From a virus, in IMG/VR virus record IMGVR_UViG_3300048996_000017, positions 1 to 25,533 of that record: a stretch of DNA of 25,533 nt. One strand, 5' to 3'. Both the position numbers and the translations under genes were made by a program. The notes beneath the pieces were generated by a model. The model ran no database searches. It saw only the letters and a program-made list of their open reading frames with translations, and was not told where the DNA came from. The stretch's first letter is position 1. Each line of letters opens with the position of its first letter. This document shows, one piece after another, positions 7,010-15,343 of the stretch.

Positions 7010-7360
7010 ATGTCCATTCTGCTCGACTCGGGGCCGCACACCGTGACCGTCTTTCCGGAAATCCACGGAGAGGATTCGCGCGGGAATCAGTTCTACAAGC
7101 CGTCCGACGTCGGCATTGTGATTCACGGCTGCCTAATGACCCCTCTCGCCTCGACGCGTGGTGCGTTCGCGGCGGTCTCGGTTCAGCAGGGGCAGCGAGT
7201 CGACGCCGCGTGGCGGCTGTTCGCGCGGTCCGCACCTATCGGGTGGTGGTCCCGCGTCGAGTGGAATGGTTTGTCCCTCGCAATTCTCGGTGGGCCTCTG
7301 TACTTCACGTCATCTGACGGCACGCAGCACGTCAGCGCGACCTTGAAGGAGGAGCGCTAA
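7010..7360 (+). CDS. Head closure / stopper protein (putative)
   Basis: The 116-aa, beta-rich product (start MSILLDSGPHTVTVFPE, later WWSRVEWNGLSLAILGGP) sits second among the four connector genes. In other siphophages this position encodes the stopper that closes the portal channel and meets the tail. The pattern of a short N-terminal strand, a VIHGCL strand, a W-x-x-x-WNG turn and a C-terminal SATLKEE strand fits the SPP1 gp16 / HK97 gp7-like fold. The sequence match is weaker than the positional evidence. The ATG follows the adaptor TAA directly, and its stop overlaps the next ATG. Confidence 0.65.
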   Translation: MSILLDSGPHTVTVFPEIHGEDSRGNQFYKPSDVGIVIHGCLMTPLASTRGAFAAVSVQQGQRVDAAWRLFARSAPIGWWSRVEWNGLSLAILGGPLYFTSSDGTQHVSATLKEER

Positions 7361-7662
7361 TGGCCGTCCACATCTACGAAAGCTGCAATGACGACGTCGC
7401 CCACCTGGGCGGCGTCAAGAACGCAATCCGAGCCAAGCTGGAACAGGCCGAGTCTCGCGCCAAGGCAATTCTTGGCGCCAAGCCTTCAGGGCGGACGGCA
7501 CGGCACTCCTCGATTGGCTCTTACATGGGCGATACCGACGGACACCTTTACCTCGAAGATCCGGACGGCGGCGCACTCGCAATCGAGTTCGGCCGCACCG
7601 GTGCAATGGGTAAGGGCGGACCCACCCAAGGCGTACACGCCATTACGGGGGACGTCTGGTAA
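7360..7662 (+). CDS. Neck / minor head-tail connector protein (putative, DUF5403-like)
   Basis: The 100-aa product lies third in the connector block, where HK97 gp10-type proteins are found. It has an N-terminal helix (GVKNAIRAKLEQAESRAKAI) followed by strands and the phrase ALAIEFGRTG. This layout of a long helix then an EFG turn is shared by actinophage neck proteins, including the DUF5403 group as I remember it. It probably contributes to joining the completed tail to the head. Both ends use TAATG overlaps. The assignment rests mainly on gene order and overall layout. Confidence 0.6.
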   Translation: MAVHIYESCNDDVAHLGGVKNAIRAKLEQAESRAKAILGAKPSGRTARHSSIGSYMGDTDGHLYLEDPDGGALAIEFGRTGAMGKGGPTQGVHAITGDVW

Positions 7663-8093
7663 TGGCCCGTTACAGCCTCGACTACCTCGACCTGCTTTTG
7701 GGGCTGTTGCGGAATCCGGCGCTCGGCGTTCCCGCGAACGTCAAGGTCTTTAGCCGAATTCCAGACAACCTCGACAAGTTGGTTCCCGTGGTGGTCATCC
7801 GGCGCACGGCCGGACGCGTGGCAAATCCACGCTTTACCGATCGCCCGTGGATCAGCACTCAGGTTTGGGCGGATGACCCCGTCGACCCCTTTCGGGCCGC
7901 ATCAGACCTGTGCGACGCGGTACGCGGCGCGTATTTCAAGGCATGGGACGAGCAAATCGTCGTGCCGGGAGTCGGGCACATTGTCGATGTGCGCGAATCG
8001 AGCGGTCCGGAGGAATTGTCTGACCCGGACCTGCCTCGCATCGGGCGGTTTCAAATGCTGCACGAAATCCGAATGCGCCACGATTTTTCCTAA
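7662..8093 (+). CDS. Tail terminator protein (putative)
   Basis: The 143-aa product occupies the slot just before the major tail protein, where lambda gpU/SPP1 gp17-type terminators sit. These cap the tail tube and bind the head connector. It opens with a helix (YSLDYLDLLLGLLRNP) and continues with strands (VVVIRRTAGRVANPRF, ISTQVWADD). A helix with DPFRAASDLCDAVRGAYF follows, and it ends in a strand FQMLHEIRMRH. This alternating fold is typical of actinophage tail terminators. The start overlaps the previous stop (TAATG), and a 31-bp gap follows. Confidence 0.72.
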   Translation: MARYSLDYLDLLLGLLRNPALGVPANVKVFSRIPDNLDKLVPVVVIRRTAGRVANPRFTDRPWISTQVWADDPVDPFRAASDLCDAVRGAYFKAWDEQIVVPGVGHIVDVRESSGPEELSDPDLPRIGRFQMLHEIRMRHDFS

Positions 8094-8124
8094 TCAAGTT
8101 CCCCATGCCTGAATTGGAGTTCAA

Positions 8125-8673
8125 ATGGCACTGAATGACTCTGCCGTTTACATTCCGGGTACGGGCCGCGTCTACGTCGCGCCCGCCGAGACTGTTCGGC
8201 CCGTCAGCCTGGTTGCACCGACCACCCCGTGGGAGGAGCTGGGCCACACGTCGCGAGACGACGGCCTGACTATTACCCGCGACGGCGGCGACAGCGAGGT
8301 CATTGGCACCTGGCAAAACCCGAGCCTGCGTGAGCGGCGCGACCCCGCGTCCTTCGCGATCACGATGCAGTTGCAGCAGATCGACAACAACTCGCTCGAA
8401 ATGTACTTCGGCGGCGGCGACGCCTCCGTTGTGGGCGAGTTCGGTATCCCCACCGTTTCGGAGACCACCGAGCGCGCGGTCTACGTCCGCATCATCGACG
8501 GCGCCAACGAGATCGGGCTTTATGTCCCCAAGGTGAGCATCGCGGCCGAGGATGACATCGAGCTGGACGTCGAGGGCTTTATGAGCCTGCCCGTCCGGAT
8601 GACCGTTCTCGGTGTGACCGGCGAGAGCCTGATGACGTTCCTTGCCGCGCACCTCGGCGACACCACTCCGTAA
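8125..8673 (+). CDS. Major tail protein
   Basis: The 182-aa protein should form the hexameric rings of the tail tube. It begins MALNDSAVYIPGTGRVYVAP behind GGAG (8116-8119, 5-nt spacing). It is beta-rich with RRDPASFAITMQLQQID, EIGLYVPKVSIAAEDDIEL and LPVRMTVLG strands, as in actinophage major tail proteins. Only the core tube domain is present, and I see no Ig-like C-terminal extension. It is followed at once by the strongest terminator in the window, which suits a highly expressed gene, and then by the chaperone pair and tape measure. Confidence 0.87.
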   Translation: MALNDSAVYIPGTGRVYVAPAETVRPVSLVAPTTPWEELGHTSRDDGLTITRDGGDSEVIGTWQNPSLRERRDPASFAITMQLQQIDNNSLEMYFGGGDASVVGEFGIPTVSETTERAVYVRIIDGANEIGLYVPKVSIAAEDDIELDVEGFMSLPVRMTVLGVTGESLMTFLAAHLGDTTP

Positions 8674-8682
8674 CCCCCGATC

Positions 8683-8730
8683 GGCCGCTGGCGACGAATT
8701 GGACCCCGTCGCCAGCGGCCACCTTTTTTT
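8683..8730 (+). terminator. Strong intrinsic (rho-independent) terminator
   Basis: GGCCGCTGGCGACG (8683-8696) pairs perfectly over 14 bp with 8707-8720 around a 10-nt loop, and seven T residues follow (8724-8730). It lies 9 nt after the major tail protein stop. Since the downstream tail genes are on the same strand, it must be leaky, antiterminated, or bypassed by a new promoter. Confidence 0.93.
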
Positions 8731-8734
8731 GCTT

Positions 8735-8740
8735 TACCAT
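8735..8740 (+). promoter_or_regulatory. Candidate -10 element after the terminator
   Basis: TACCAT fits the actinobacterial TANNNT -10 pattern and ends 7 nt before the chaperone ATG (8748). That ATG has no Shine-Dalgarno sequence, so a leaderless transcript could start here. No good -35 element is seen. Confidence 0.3.
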
Positions 8741-8747
8741 TCGCTTT

Positions 8748-9164
8748 ATGACGGGTCCAATGGCTGATGAGCCGACCACTGTTGATGCATTGCAGGCGGA
8801 CGCCGCGCCGCGCGAATTCCCCAAGGGAAGCCCCGAGCTGATCGGGTATATGCGTTTGCCTTTCCGCAAGCGCGCACGATTCTTCAAGATGTTCTCGGAG
8901 TTGCAGGCGCAGCAGACCGAGTTGGAGAAGCTCGACAGGAAGCGCAAGCGCGTAAAGAACCCGTCGCAGGAAATGATGATGGAGCAGGCGACGGGCCTTT
9001 ACGAGCTGTACGGCGCCATGGACGAGCTGTTGGAGATGGCCTCGGCCGACCCGGAGAAGTACCGGGATTGGGTCGAGAGCAATGACGACGACTCTTTCCA
9101 GGAGCTTTTCTCCATTTACATCGAGCGGTCGCAGCCGGGGGAAGCTTCAAGCTCGTCGAGCTGA
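8748..9164 (+). CDS. Tail assembly chaperone, short form (gpG-like)
   Basis: The 138-aa product (MTGPMADEP start, ESNDDDSFQELFSIYIERS near the end) is the unshifted form of the tail chaperone. It has a helical middle (RFFKMFSELQAQQTELEKLDRK). It coats the tape measure before tube polymerisation and is absent from the finished virion. Its position between the major tail protein and the tape measure is diagnostic. No ribosome site is seen at ATG 8748, and ATG 8760 (MADEP) is an in-frame alternative. The last eight residues, EASSSSS-like, are encoded beyond the slippery site and look non-conserved, as expected for a frame that is normally left. Confidence 0.85.
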   Translation: MTGPMADEPTTVDALQADAAPREFPKGSPELIGYMRLPFRKRARFFKMFSELQAQQTELEKLDRKRKRVKNPSQEMMMEQATGLYELYGAMDELLEMASADPEKYRDWVESNDDDSFQELFSIYIERSQPGEASSSSS

Positions 9165-9520
9165 TCGAGGACCACGGCGCGGAGCTGGCTCTCGACCTGG
9201 CGAACCTCGGCCTCGACATTCGAGACCTCTTTCGCCCTGACGGGAAGCTCTCTCCGCGCTATGTCCTCATGCTCGTCGGGCAATTCGGCGACGAATCCGC
9301 GTACGTAGCGAGTGTGCGCGGCGGACACGAATTCCGGCCGTGGACTTCGCAAATGCATATGCTCGCCACATTGGTGAATCTCACTTACGCTGGGAACAGG
9401 CAGCGCGGAGGAAAGCCGACGCGCAAGCCATTGGTCGAGCCGCCGAAGAAGTCCCGCAAGCCGAAGAGGCTTACGGTTAGCGAATTGATTAAGATGCAGC
9501 AGGGTCCGCCGCGCGAATAG
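8748..9520 (+). CDS. Tail assembly chaperone, -1 frameshift fusion (gpGT-like)
   Basis: The long form is join(8748..9140, 9140..9520). Ribosomes slip back one base at GGGGGAA (9137-9143) and continue in the -1 frame for 126 residues to the TAG at 9518-9520, giving 257 aa. The downstream frame has no own start near the overlap. It reads coherently from the slip (GSFKLVELIEDHGAELALDL, later DIRDLFRPDGKLSPRY) to a basic tail with KKSRKPKRLTVSELIKMQ. The fusion arrangement is conserved across siphophages, and the T part is thought to recruit tail-tube subunits. The exact slip codon is inferred from the heptamer. Confidence 0.85.
9137..9143 (+). other. Programmed -1 ribosomal frameshift site
   Basis: The heptamer G-GGG-GAA is read in the zero frame as CCG GGG GAA. 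GGG can re-pair with GGG after a one-base backward slip, and the -1 frame is open from here to 9520 while the zero frame stops at 9164. Confidence 0.8.
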
Positions 9521-9541
9521 CAATTCCTTTGGGGGTGACCC

Positions 9542-12500
9542 GTGGCTGGTCCTGGTGGACCGGAAGTCGGCCGGGTAACAGTCCGGGTAGCACCCGACAC
9601 GAGCAAGTTTAAGGAAGACGCGGAAAAGGGTCTCGCCAAGGAGACCAAGAACGTCAAGGTCGACATCCCCATCAAGGGGGAAATCGACCGGGCACAGTTC
9701 CGCGCGGAAATCGAGAAGCTGCGGCTTCCGAAGATCACTGTTCCGGTCACGTTCGACCGCAAGCAAATCAAGGGCGAGCTGGACAAGGCCATTACCGGCC
9801 TTACGCCGACTAAGAAGCTCGCTGTTGCCGTTCGTTTCGATAAGACGCAGATCCGTACGGCCTGGGCAGAGGCGACGACCGGGCTTGAGCTTGCCAAGCT
9901 CAAGGTCGGCGTCGAGATTGACAAGGCGTCCGTCCGCAAGGCCGCAAAGGACGCTACGGCGGAGGTCGGCAAGATTATTGCCGATTCGCCGATCTCCCTG
10001 TCGAACCTGCACATCGACCGCACGAACATGTCGCGCGAGGTCGGGAGCCTCGTTCAAGACATCGAGTCGGCGAAGTCGGTAATCAACGTCGAGGTCAACG
10101 AGTCGAACTGGCCCGAATGGGCCCGCGAGGGCGCACGCGTCCTCGACATGAACCTCAATCTCGACTTCGACAAGATTCCGGACTCCATTCAGCAAACGCT
10201 GCGCGAGTTCGACCAGAAGGAAAAGAAGCTCGATCTCCGGATCGACACCGACCGCATCGCGGCCGACGCCGCAAAGGCCGATGACGCGGTCGCGAAGGTC
10301 GGCGAGACGCTTTCCGATGCGCTCGACAAGGCGAGCGAGGACGCCGGTAAGCGCGTCGCGGACAATCTCGATGAGCAGATCGAGAAGGCGACCAGCAAGA
10401 AGCGCACCCTCGACATTGACCTCGAAGCCGACAGCGCCGCCGTTAACAAGGCTGTCGAGACCGTTGTCAGCGAAGCCGAGAACACGGTCAAGCGCCACCC
10501 GCTCCTTTTGGAGTTCGACGCGAAGGAAGCGCTCCTGAAGCGCAAGCTCGCCGACGTCGAAAAGGACGTCGAGCGCCTTCAGCGTGAAGGCTTTGAGCTG
10601 GAGCTCGACGCCCGCACTGAGCCGATTCTGGCGCAAATGGACAAGGTCCGCGAGCGCCTGCGCCAGCTCGGTGCGGAAAAGGCCACGCCGTCCGTCGTCA
10701 CGCGGATGAACGGCGAGGAGGCCAAGCTCGCGCGTTTCCAGGCGCAGCTTGCGGCCATTGACCAGGACGAGATCCGGGCCAAGGTTGAACTCGACATCCT
10801 TGAGGCCGAGCGCAAGGCCGCGAGTTTCAAGTCGCAGCTCTTTCAGCTCTATAGCAAGCCGCTCAAGATCCCCGCCGACGTTGACGAAAAGGGACTCGGC
10901 GGCGCGGTCGACCGCGCCGTAAAGAAGCACAGCGGTAAGAAGATCAAGACCATTATCGAGCCGGACATCGACACGAAGCGCTTTCAGCAGGCGTCGGACG
11001 CGATGGGCAAGTCCGCCTCGCTCACCGCGCGCTTGATCGGTAGCACCTTCAGCACCATCGGCAAGTCGATGACCTCGCTTTTCGAGGATCTGCCACAAGC
11101 GCTCAACCGTGGCTTTGGCGGCTTCGGTACCGGCATCAAGAACATCGGTAAGGGCATCGGCCAGCTCGGTAAGGACTCGGACGCCGGTTTCGCGCTGATC
11201 CGAAAGGGCCTCGCGGAGGTCGCAGGCGCCGCCATTTCCGCCGGTGCGCTGATCCTCCGCCTCGGCTCGGTTACCGGCCTGCTCGCCATTGCCGGTGCGG
11301 GCATTACGCAGATCTGGGGCGCCGCTGCGGCTGCGATCAGTGCGGTCCCGGCGCTTATCGGCCTGGCCGGTGGCGCGCTCGCCACGGTGATGCTCGGCCT
11401 CGACGGCATCAAGGCCGCCGCCAAGACGATGCAGCCCGAATTCGACCGCCTGAAGAAGTCGGTCTCGAATACTTTTGAAAAGGGCATGACGCCCATTTTC
11501 AAGAACCTGAAGGGCACTCTCGACACCCTGACGCCGTCGTTCAATCGCATCGCGACGTCGATTATCAACATCGCCGCCGACACGCAGAAGTGGATTACCA
11601 CTCAGGGCGGACTCGGCGTCATTCAGGGCATTCTCGACAAGACCGCCGGTTCGCTGGACAAGATGCGGCCTGGGCTACAGGACATCGTCCAGACGTTCTT
11701 CACGCTGGCGAATCAGCAGACTGCCTTCGACGCGCTTACCCAATTCATCAACGACTTTGGCCGTGGGTTCAAGGAGAACGTCGCCGACGTCATCAAGGAC
11801 GGAACGCTCGTTGGAGCATTCCGAAACCTTGGTGACGTCCTTTCGGAGATCGCGGATCTCCTGAACGGCGCCATGAAGGCCGGTATCCAGATTTTCGCTG
11901 GCGGCGGCGGCGGCTTGCGCTCGTTCCTCGACTCCATCAACAGCGGGCTCGCAAAGGTCGACTGGGAGCGGATCGGCAAGGCCGTCGGTAATGTCTTCAC
12001 CGGTCTCAGCGAAATCGTCAACGGAATCGACCCCGCGTTCTTCGAAGAGATCACGGTTGCCTTCGAGAAGTTCGGCGAGCTGTTCCGCGACCCGTCGTTC
12101 CAGGAAAACATCCGCAAGGTCATCGAGGTTCTGCCGGAGCTGGTCGATTTCGCGCGCAAGCTCACCGAGATTGGTGCCGAGATCGCGGGCGCCGTGGCGA
12201 CCCTCATCGAATGGATGGGCGGGGATAACCTCGGCGTGGCCGTCGCCACCTTCGTCGGCATCTTTGCGGCCGGCAAGATCCTCGGCGCAATCGGCAAGTT
12301 CATTACCGGGTTCGGCACCAAGATCGGCATTCTCGGCGGCCTCTTTAAGAAGCTGTGGGGCCTGTTCTCGGGCGGCAAGGGTACGAAGCTCGATATCCCC
12401 GAAATCGATATCGACAAGGACATCAAGACAAAGGGCGGCAAGAAGAAGAAGCTCGGCGACCTGTTCGAGAAGGCCGTCGACGGAATTCCTGACATCGACG

Positions 12501-15334
12501 TCGATAAGGACGTCAAGACGAAGGGCAACAAGAAGAAGAAGTTCGGCGACTTCTTCAGCAAGGGCGCTGGCGGCGGCCTGGACATTCCCGACATTGACGT
12601 CGACCGCGACGTCAAGACCAAGGGCGGCAAGAAGAAGAAGTTCGGTGACTTCCTCTCCTTTGTCGGCCTCGGCGAGGAACTTCTCGACGCGTTCAACACC
12701 ATCGGGCCCGGCAAGTGGATCGACATTGCGTCGTCCCTCGTCGGCCCGGTCGCGAGCCTGCTCTCGGATGGTTTGTCCAAGGTGCTCGGCCTCCGGACGA
12801 TCACTGTCGATTTCGACAAGGAGAAGCTGACCGAGGACGTCAAGCAAGGCATCAAGGACGCCTACGGCGACCAGAGCGTCATTGACGCAATCAGCGATGC
12901 CATCGCACAGGCGTTCAAGGACGCCCTAAAGAATCAGGATCTCCTCAGCCCGGAGGGCGGCCCGGCCGCCCGCGAAGTCACCGTGGATTGGAAGTTCCGT
13001 GGCGACTGGGACAAGCTCGTCGGCCCGACGGCGCAGAATCCCCTTGCGTCCCCGCGCGAGGTCATCGTCAATTTCACCTACAACATCCCTACCGACGCGC
13101 CCACTTTCGAGGACACCGAAGTAGGCGTCACCTTCAATGTCACGCTGCCGGACAACTGGGACGAGCTGTTCGCGGCGAAGACCATTCCGGTCACGTTCAC
13201 CGTCGACCCGGCCGAGCTGGACGCTCTCCGCAACCAAGAGCCGATTGTCATTCCGGTACAGCTCGACGCGGGCGACGGCCTCAGCCTGGCGGACATGATC
13301 CGGCGCCAGCTCGCGGACGCGATCCAATCGGCGAAGACCTACGGCCGTCAGATCCCGGAGGCAATTCTTACCGAGCTGCGCAAGATCAACGACGAAGCCC
13401 CCGGCATCCTCGATGACTTTGCGCAGATCATCAAGGACAAGCTGAACACGGCGTCGACCAACGCCGCGCTCGGCATGGGCGCCATCGTCCTGGCGGTCGG
13501 AATCGGGATGGGCCTTGTGCAGGCCGCAATCCGTCTCGGCACCGTCGGCCTGGCGACCGTCCTGATTAAGCCGCTGGCGCTGATGGCGGCCGAGGTCGGT
13601 ATTGGCATGCTCGCCATCGTCGCGGCGACCAGGCTCGGCATGTCCGACATGGAAACGTCGATCGCGGACAAGCTCCTGATCATCCAGACGGCCTGGGATG
13701 AATGGTTCACCGCGCGGGCGGAGGAACTGCCCGCAAAGTGGGACGCCATCGGGGTTATTTGGACCGAGAAGCTCACGTTCCTGCAAACCGAGTTCAACCG
13801 CATCTTCGGGCTGATCACGACCGATGCGGCGACCCGGTTTGTCGAACTGCAAACGGCGTTCCAACTCGGCCTCGACAACATCGAGATTGCCATGACGACC
13901 GAATGGACGGCATGGCAGGCTTTGTGGACCACGCAATTCGGGCTCCTGAATACGCTCGTCACTACGTGGTTCGCGGACACCCTCTTGGTCACGATTCAGA
14001 CCGGAATGACGAATGCGAACGCCGCCTTCCTGACTGGCTTCACCACCATTCTCGCGACGGTCAACGCGCAGCTTTTGCTGATCACGCAGGCTTTCGACAC
14101 GAATCTGCTGGCCGTGACGACATCGATCAACACGAATGCGGCGGCCTGGGTTGTTGCTTTCCAGACGAACTTGCAGGCGTGCGTCGACACCGTGACCACA
14201 ATGCTCCCGCAGATCGAGACGGCCTTCACCACTTCGCTGGGGAATGCCCTCATCACGATCACGAATTTCGTGACGAACGCCTGTGCCGAATTCCAACGTC
14301 TTGTCGATTGCGTGACCGTCGCGATGACCACCATCCAGGAAATTCTGGGGACCGGTGGCGGCGGCGGGGGCGGCGGGGGCGGCGGCGGCGGGGGCGGCGG
14401 ATTCCTCGGATTCCTCGGGCGACTCGCCGAAATGGTGTCCGGAACTTTCCAATCAATGGTCGAGGGCGTGGGCGTGATCATCACGAACATTGCCGATTTG
14501 GTCGGGTCGTTCCTCGAAAATCTGGTCAATCTCTTCACGGGCAACTTTGACGCGATCGACCAGGTCTACCTCGACGCGTTCGAGCGGATGAATCAGCGCT
14601 GGGACGAATGGGCGCAGGGCGCGCAGGAAAAGGCGCGAGGCGCAATGGAGGGGTCGAACACGGAGATCTCGACTGGAATGGACCAAGGCGTTCAGGCCGT
14701 CGACGTCGGCACCGCCAATATGGGGGTCGCTTTCCAAAACGGATTGGCGCCGGTGCCCAACATCGTGGCGCAGGCGATGCAGGCTGCGGCCAACGTTCTG
14801 AACCAGGCGGTCACGCTCTTCTACAACCTCGGCGCGAACATTGGTCTTGCGCTGGCACAGGGCTTGCAATCGCAGGTGGGCAACGTGCAGATCGCGGCAA
14901 GCAACCTCGCGGCGGCGGCGGCATCGGCGGCGTCGAGCACGCTGCGCGTCGCTTCGCCGTCCAAGGTGTTCCTCGCCATTGGCCGATTCGCGGGCCTCGG
15001 TATGGCGAAGGGCATCGAGGACAGCACCGACGACGTCGCCAAGGCGGCAAAGCAAATGGCTGCCGAGGCGGAGAAGTACGCGAACGGGATCACGTCGGCA
15101 TTCAACGACATCGACATGGACGCGAACTACACGGCCAAGATTGACGTCGACCCGAAGCTCGTCAATTGGAACAAGCAGATGGCAATGGCGGGCACCTCGG
15201 ATACCTCCGAGCCCGCACAGCCGCTTGTCGGGAACATGTACGTGACGACGCCGCAGGGCGCCACCACAAAGGACATGATGGATGAGGCCCTGTTTAAGCT
15301 GCGGCACACCCGTCGTGGCGTCTACTCGCGGTAA
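9542..15334 (+). CDS. Tape measure protein
   Basis: At 1930 aa this is by far the largest gene. It sets tail length, and at about 0.15 nm per residue it predicts a tail near 290 nm. GTG 9542 follows GGGGGTGA. Residues about 11-482 hold some fourteen strand-then-helix units of the type VxVxFDxxxI. Hydrophobic segments lie near 556-624, 896-945 and 1304-1370. Three near-identical Asp/Lys-rich repeats lie at 952-1037, a second strand block at 1144-1247, a long Thr/Phe-rich helical part at about 1380-1600, and a 16-Gly run at 1605-1620. The C-terminus has the usual SPSKVF phrase of tape measures. I see no peptidoglycan hydrolase motif. Confidence 0.95.
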   Translation: MAGPGGPEVGRVTVRVAPDTSKFKEDAEKGLAKETKNVKVDIPIKGEIDRAQFRAEIEKLRLPKITVPVTFDRKQIKGELDKAITGLTPTKKLAVAVRFDKTQIRTAWAEATTGLELAKLKVGVEIDKASVRKAAKDATAEVGKIIADSPISLSNLHIDRTNMSREVGSLVQDIESAKSVINVEVNESNWPEWAREGARVLDMNLNLDFDKIPDSIQQTLREFDQKEKKLDLRIDTDRIAADAAKADDAVAKVGETLSDALDKASEDAGKRVADNLDEQIEKATSKKRTLDIDLEADSAAVNKAVETVVSEAENTVKRHPLLLEFDAKEALLKRKLADVEKDVERLQREGFELELDARTEPILAQMDKVRERLRQLGAEKATPSVVTRMNGEEAKLARFQAQLAAIDQDEIRAKVELDILEAERKAASFKSQLFQLYSKPLKIPADVDEKGLGGAVDRAVKKHSGKKIKTIIEPDIDTKRFQQASDAMGKSASLTARLIGSTFSTIGKSMTSLFEDLPQALNRGFGGFGTGIKNIGKGIGQLGKDSDAGFALIRKGLAEVAGAAISAGALILRLGSVTGLLAIAGAGITQIWGAAAAAISAVPALIGLAGGALATVMLGLDGIKAAAKTMQPEFDRLKKSVSNTFEKGMTPIFKNLKGTLDTLTPSFNRIATSIINIAADTQKWITTQGGLGVIQGILDKTAGSLDKMRPGLQDIVQTFFTLANQQTAFDALTQFINDFGRGFKENVADVIKDGTLVGAFRNLGDVLSEIADLLNGAMKAGIQIFAGGGGGLRSFLDSINSGLAKVDWERIGKAVGNVFTGLSEIVNGIDPAFFEEITVAFEKFGELFRDPSFQENIRKVIEVLPELVDFARKLTEIGAEIAGAVATLIEWMGGDNLGVAVATFVGIFAAGKILGAIGKFITGFGTKIGILGGLFKKLWGLFSGGKGTKLDIPEIDIDKDIKTKGGKKKKLGDLFEKAVDGIPDIDVDKDVKTKGNKKKKFGDFFSKGAGGGLDIPDIDVDRDVKTKGGKKKKFGDFLSFVGLGEELLDAFNTIGPGKWIDIASSLVGPVASLLSDGLSKVLGLRTITVDFDKEKLTEDVKQGIKDAYGDQSVIDAISDAIAQAFKDALKNQDLLSPEGGPAAREVTVDWKFRGDWDKLVGPTAQNPLASPREVIVNFTYNIPTDAPTFEDTEVGVTFNVTLPDNWDELFAAKTIPVTFTVDPAELDALRNQEPIVIPVQLDAGDGLSLADMIRRQLADAIQSAKTYGRQIPEAILTELRKINDEAPGILDDFAQIIKDKLNTASTNAALGMGAIVLAVGIGMGLVQAAIRLGTVGLATVLIKPLALMAAEVGIGMLAIVAATRLGMSDMETSIADKLLIIQTAWDEWFTARAEELPAKWDAIGVIWTEKLTFLQTEFNRIFGLITTDAATRFVELQTAFQLGLDNIEIAMTTEWTAWQALWTTQFGLLNTLVTTWFADTLLVTIQTGMTNANAAFLTGFTTILATVNAQLLLITQAFDTNLLAVTTSINTNAAAWVVAFQTNLQACVDTVTTMLPQIETAFTTSLGNALITITNFVTNACAEFQRLVDCVTVAMTTIQEILGTGGGGGGGGGGGGGGGGFLGFLGRLAEMVSGTFQSMVEGVGVIITNIADLVGSFLENLVNLFTGNFDAIDQVYLDAFERMNQRWDEWAQGAQEKARGAMEGSNTEISTGMDQGVQAVDVGTANMGVAFQNGLAPVPNIVAQAMQAAANVLNQAVTLFYNLGANIGLALAQGLQSQVGNVQIAASNLAAAAASAASSTLRVASPSKVFLAIGRFAGLGMAKGIEDSTDDVAKAAKQMAAEAEKYANGITSAFNDIDMDANYTAKIDVDPKLVNWNKQMAMAGTSDTSEPAQPLVGNMYVTTPQGATTKDMMDEALFKLRHTRRGVYSR
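12395..12652 (+). repeat. Three Asp/Lys repeats in tape measure
   Basis: Units beginning at residues 952, 982 and 1015 share IP-x-ID-x-D-x-D-x-KTKG followed by KKKK and a GD turn (23 residues, spaced 30 and 33). DNA copies are similar but not identical. Confidence 0.85.
14354..14401 (+). repeat. Sixteen-codon glycine tract in tape measure
   Basis: Sixteen consecutive GGN codons (residues 1605-1620) form a G-rich, slippage-prone stretch of GGC and GGG codons. It separates the helical middle from the C-terminal domain, which begins FLGFLGRL. Confidence 0.9.
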
Positions 15335-15343
15335 GGGAGCGGA

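Noticed and set aside
9164-9520. Treating the second chaperone frame as a separate gene starting at ATG 9269
   Set aside because: No ribosome site precedes that ATG, and the frame is open and coherent back to the slippery heptamer, so the frameshift fusion explains it better.
9116-11098. Long minus-strand open frame opposite the tape measure
   Set aside because: It is an antisense shadow produced by codon bias. The composition is repetitive and it crosses the frameshift region and the tape-measure start.
14354-14401. G-rich run as a possible G-quadruplex regulatory element
   Set aside because: It is fully explained by glycine codons inside the tape measure. A structural role in DNA or RNA cannot be separated from coding here, so it is kept only as a slippage observation.
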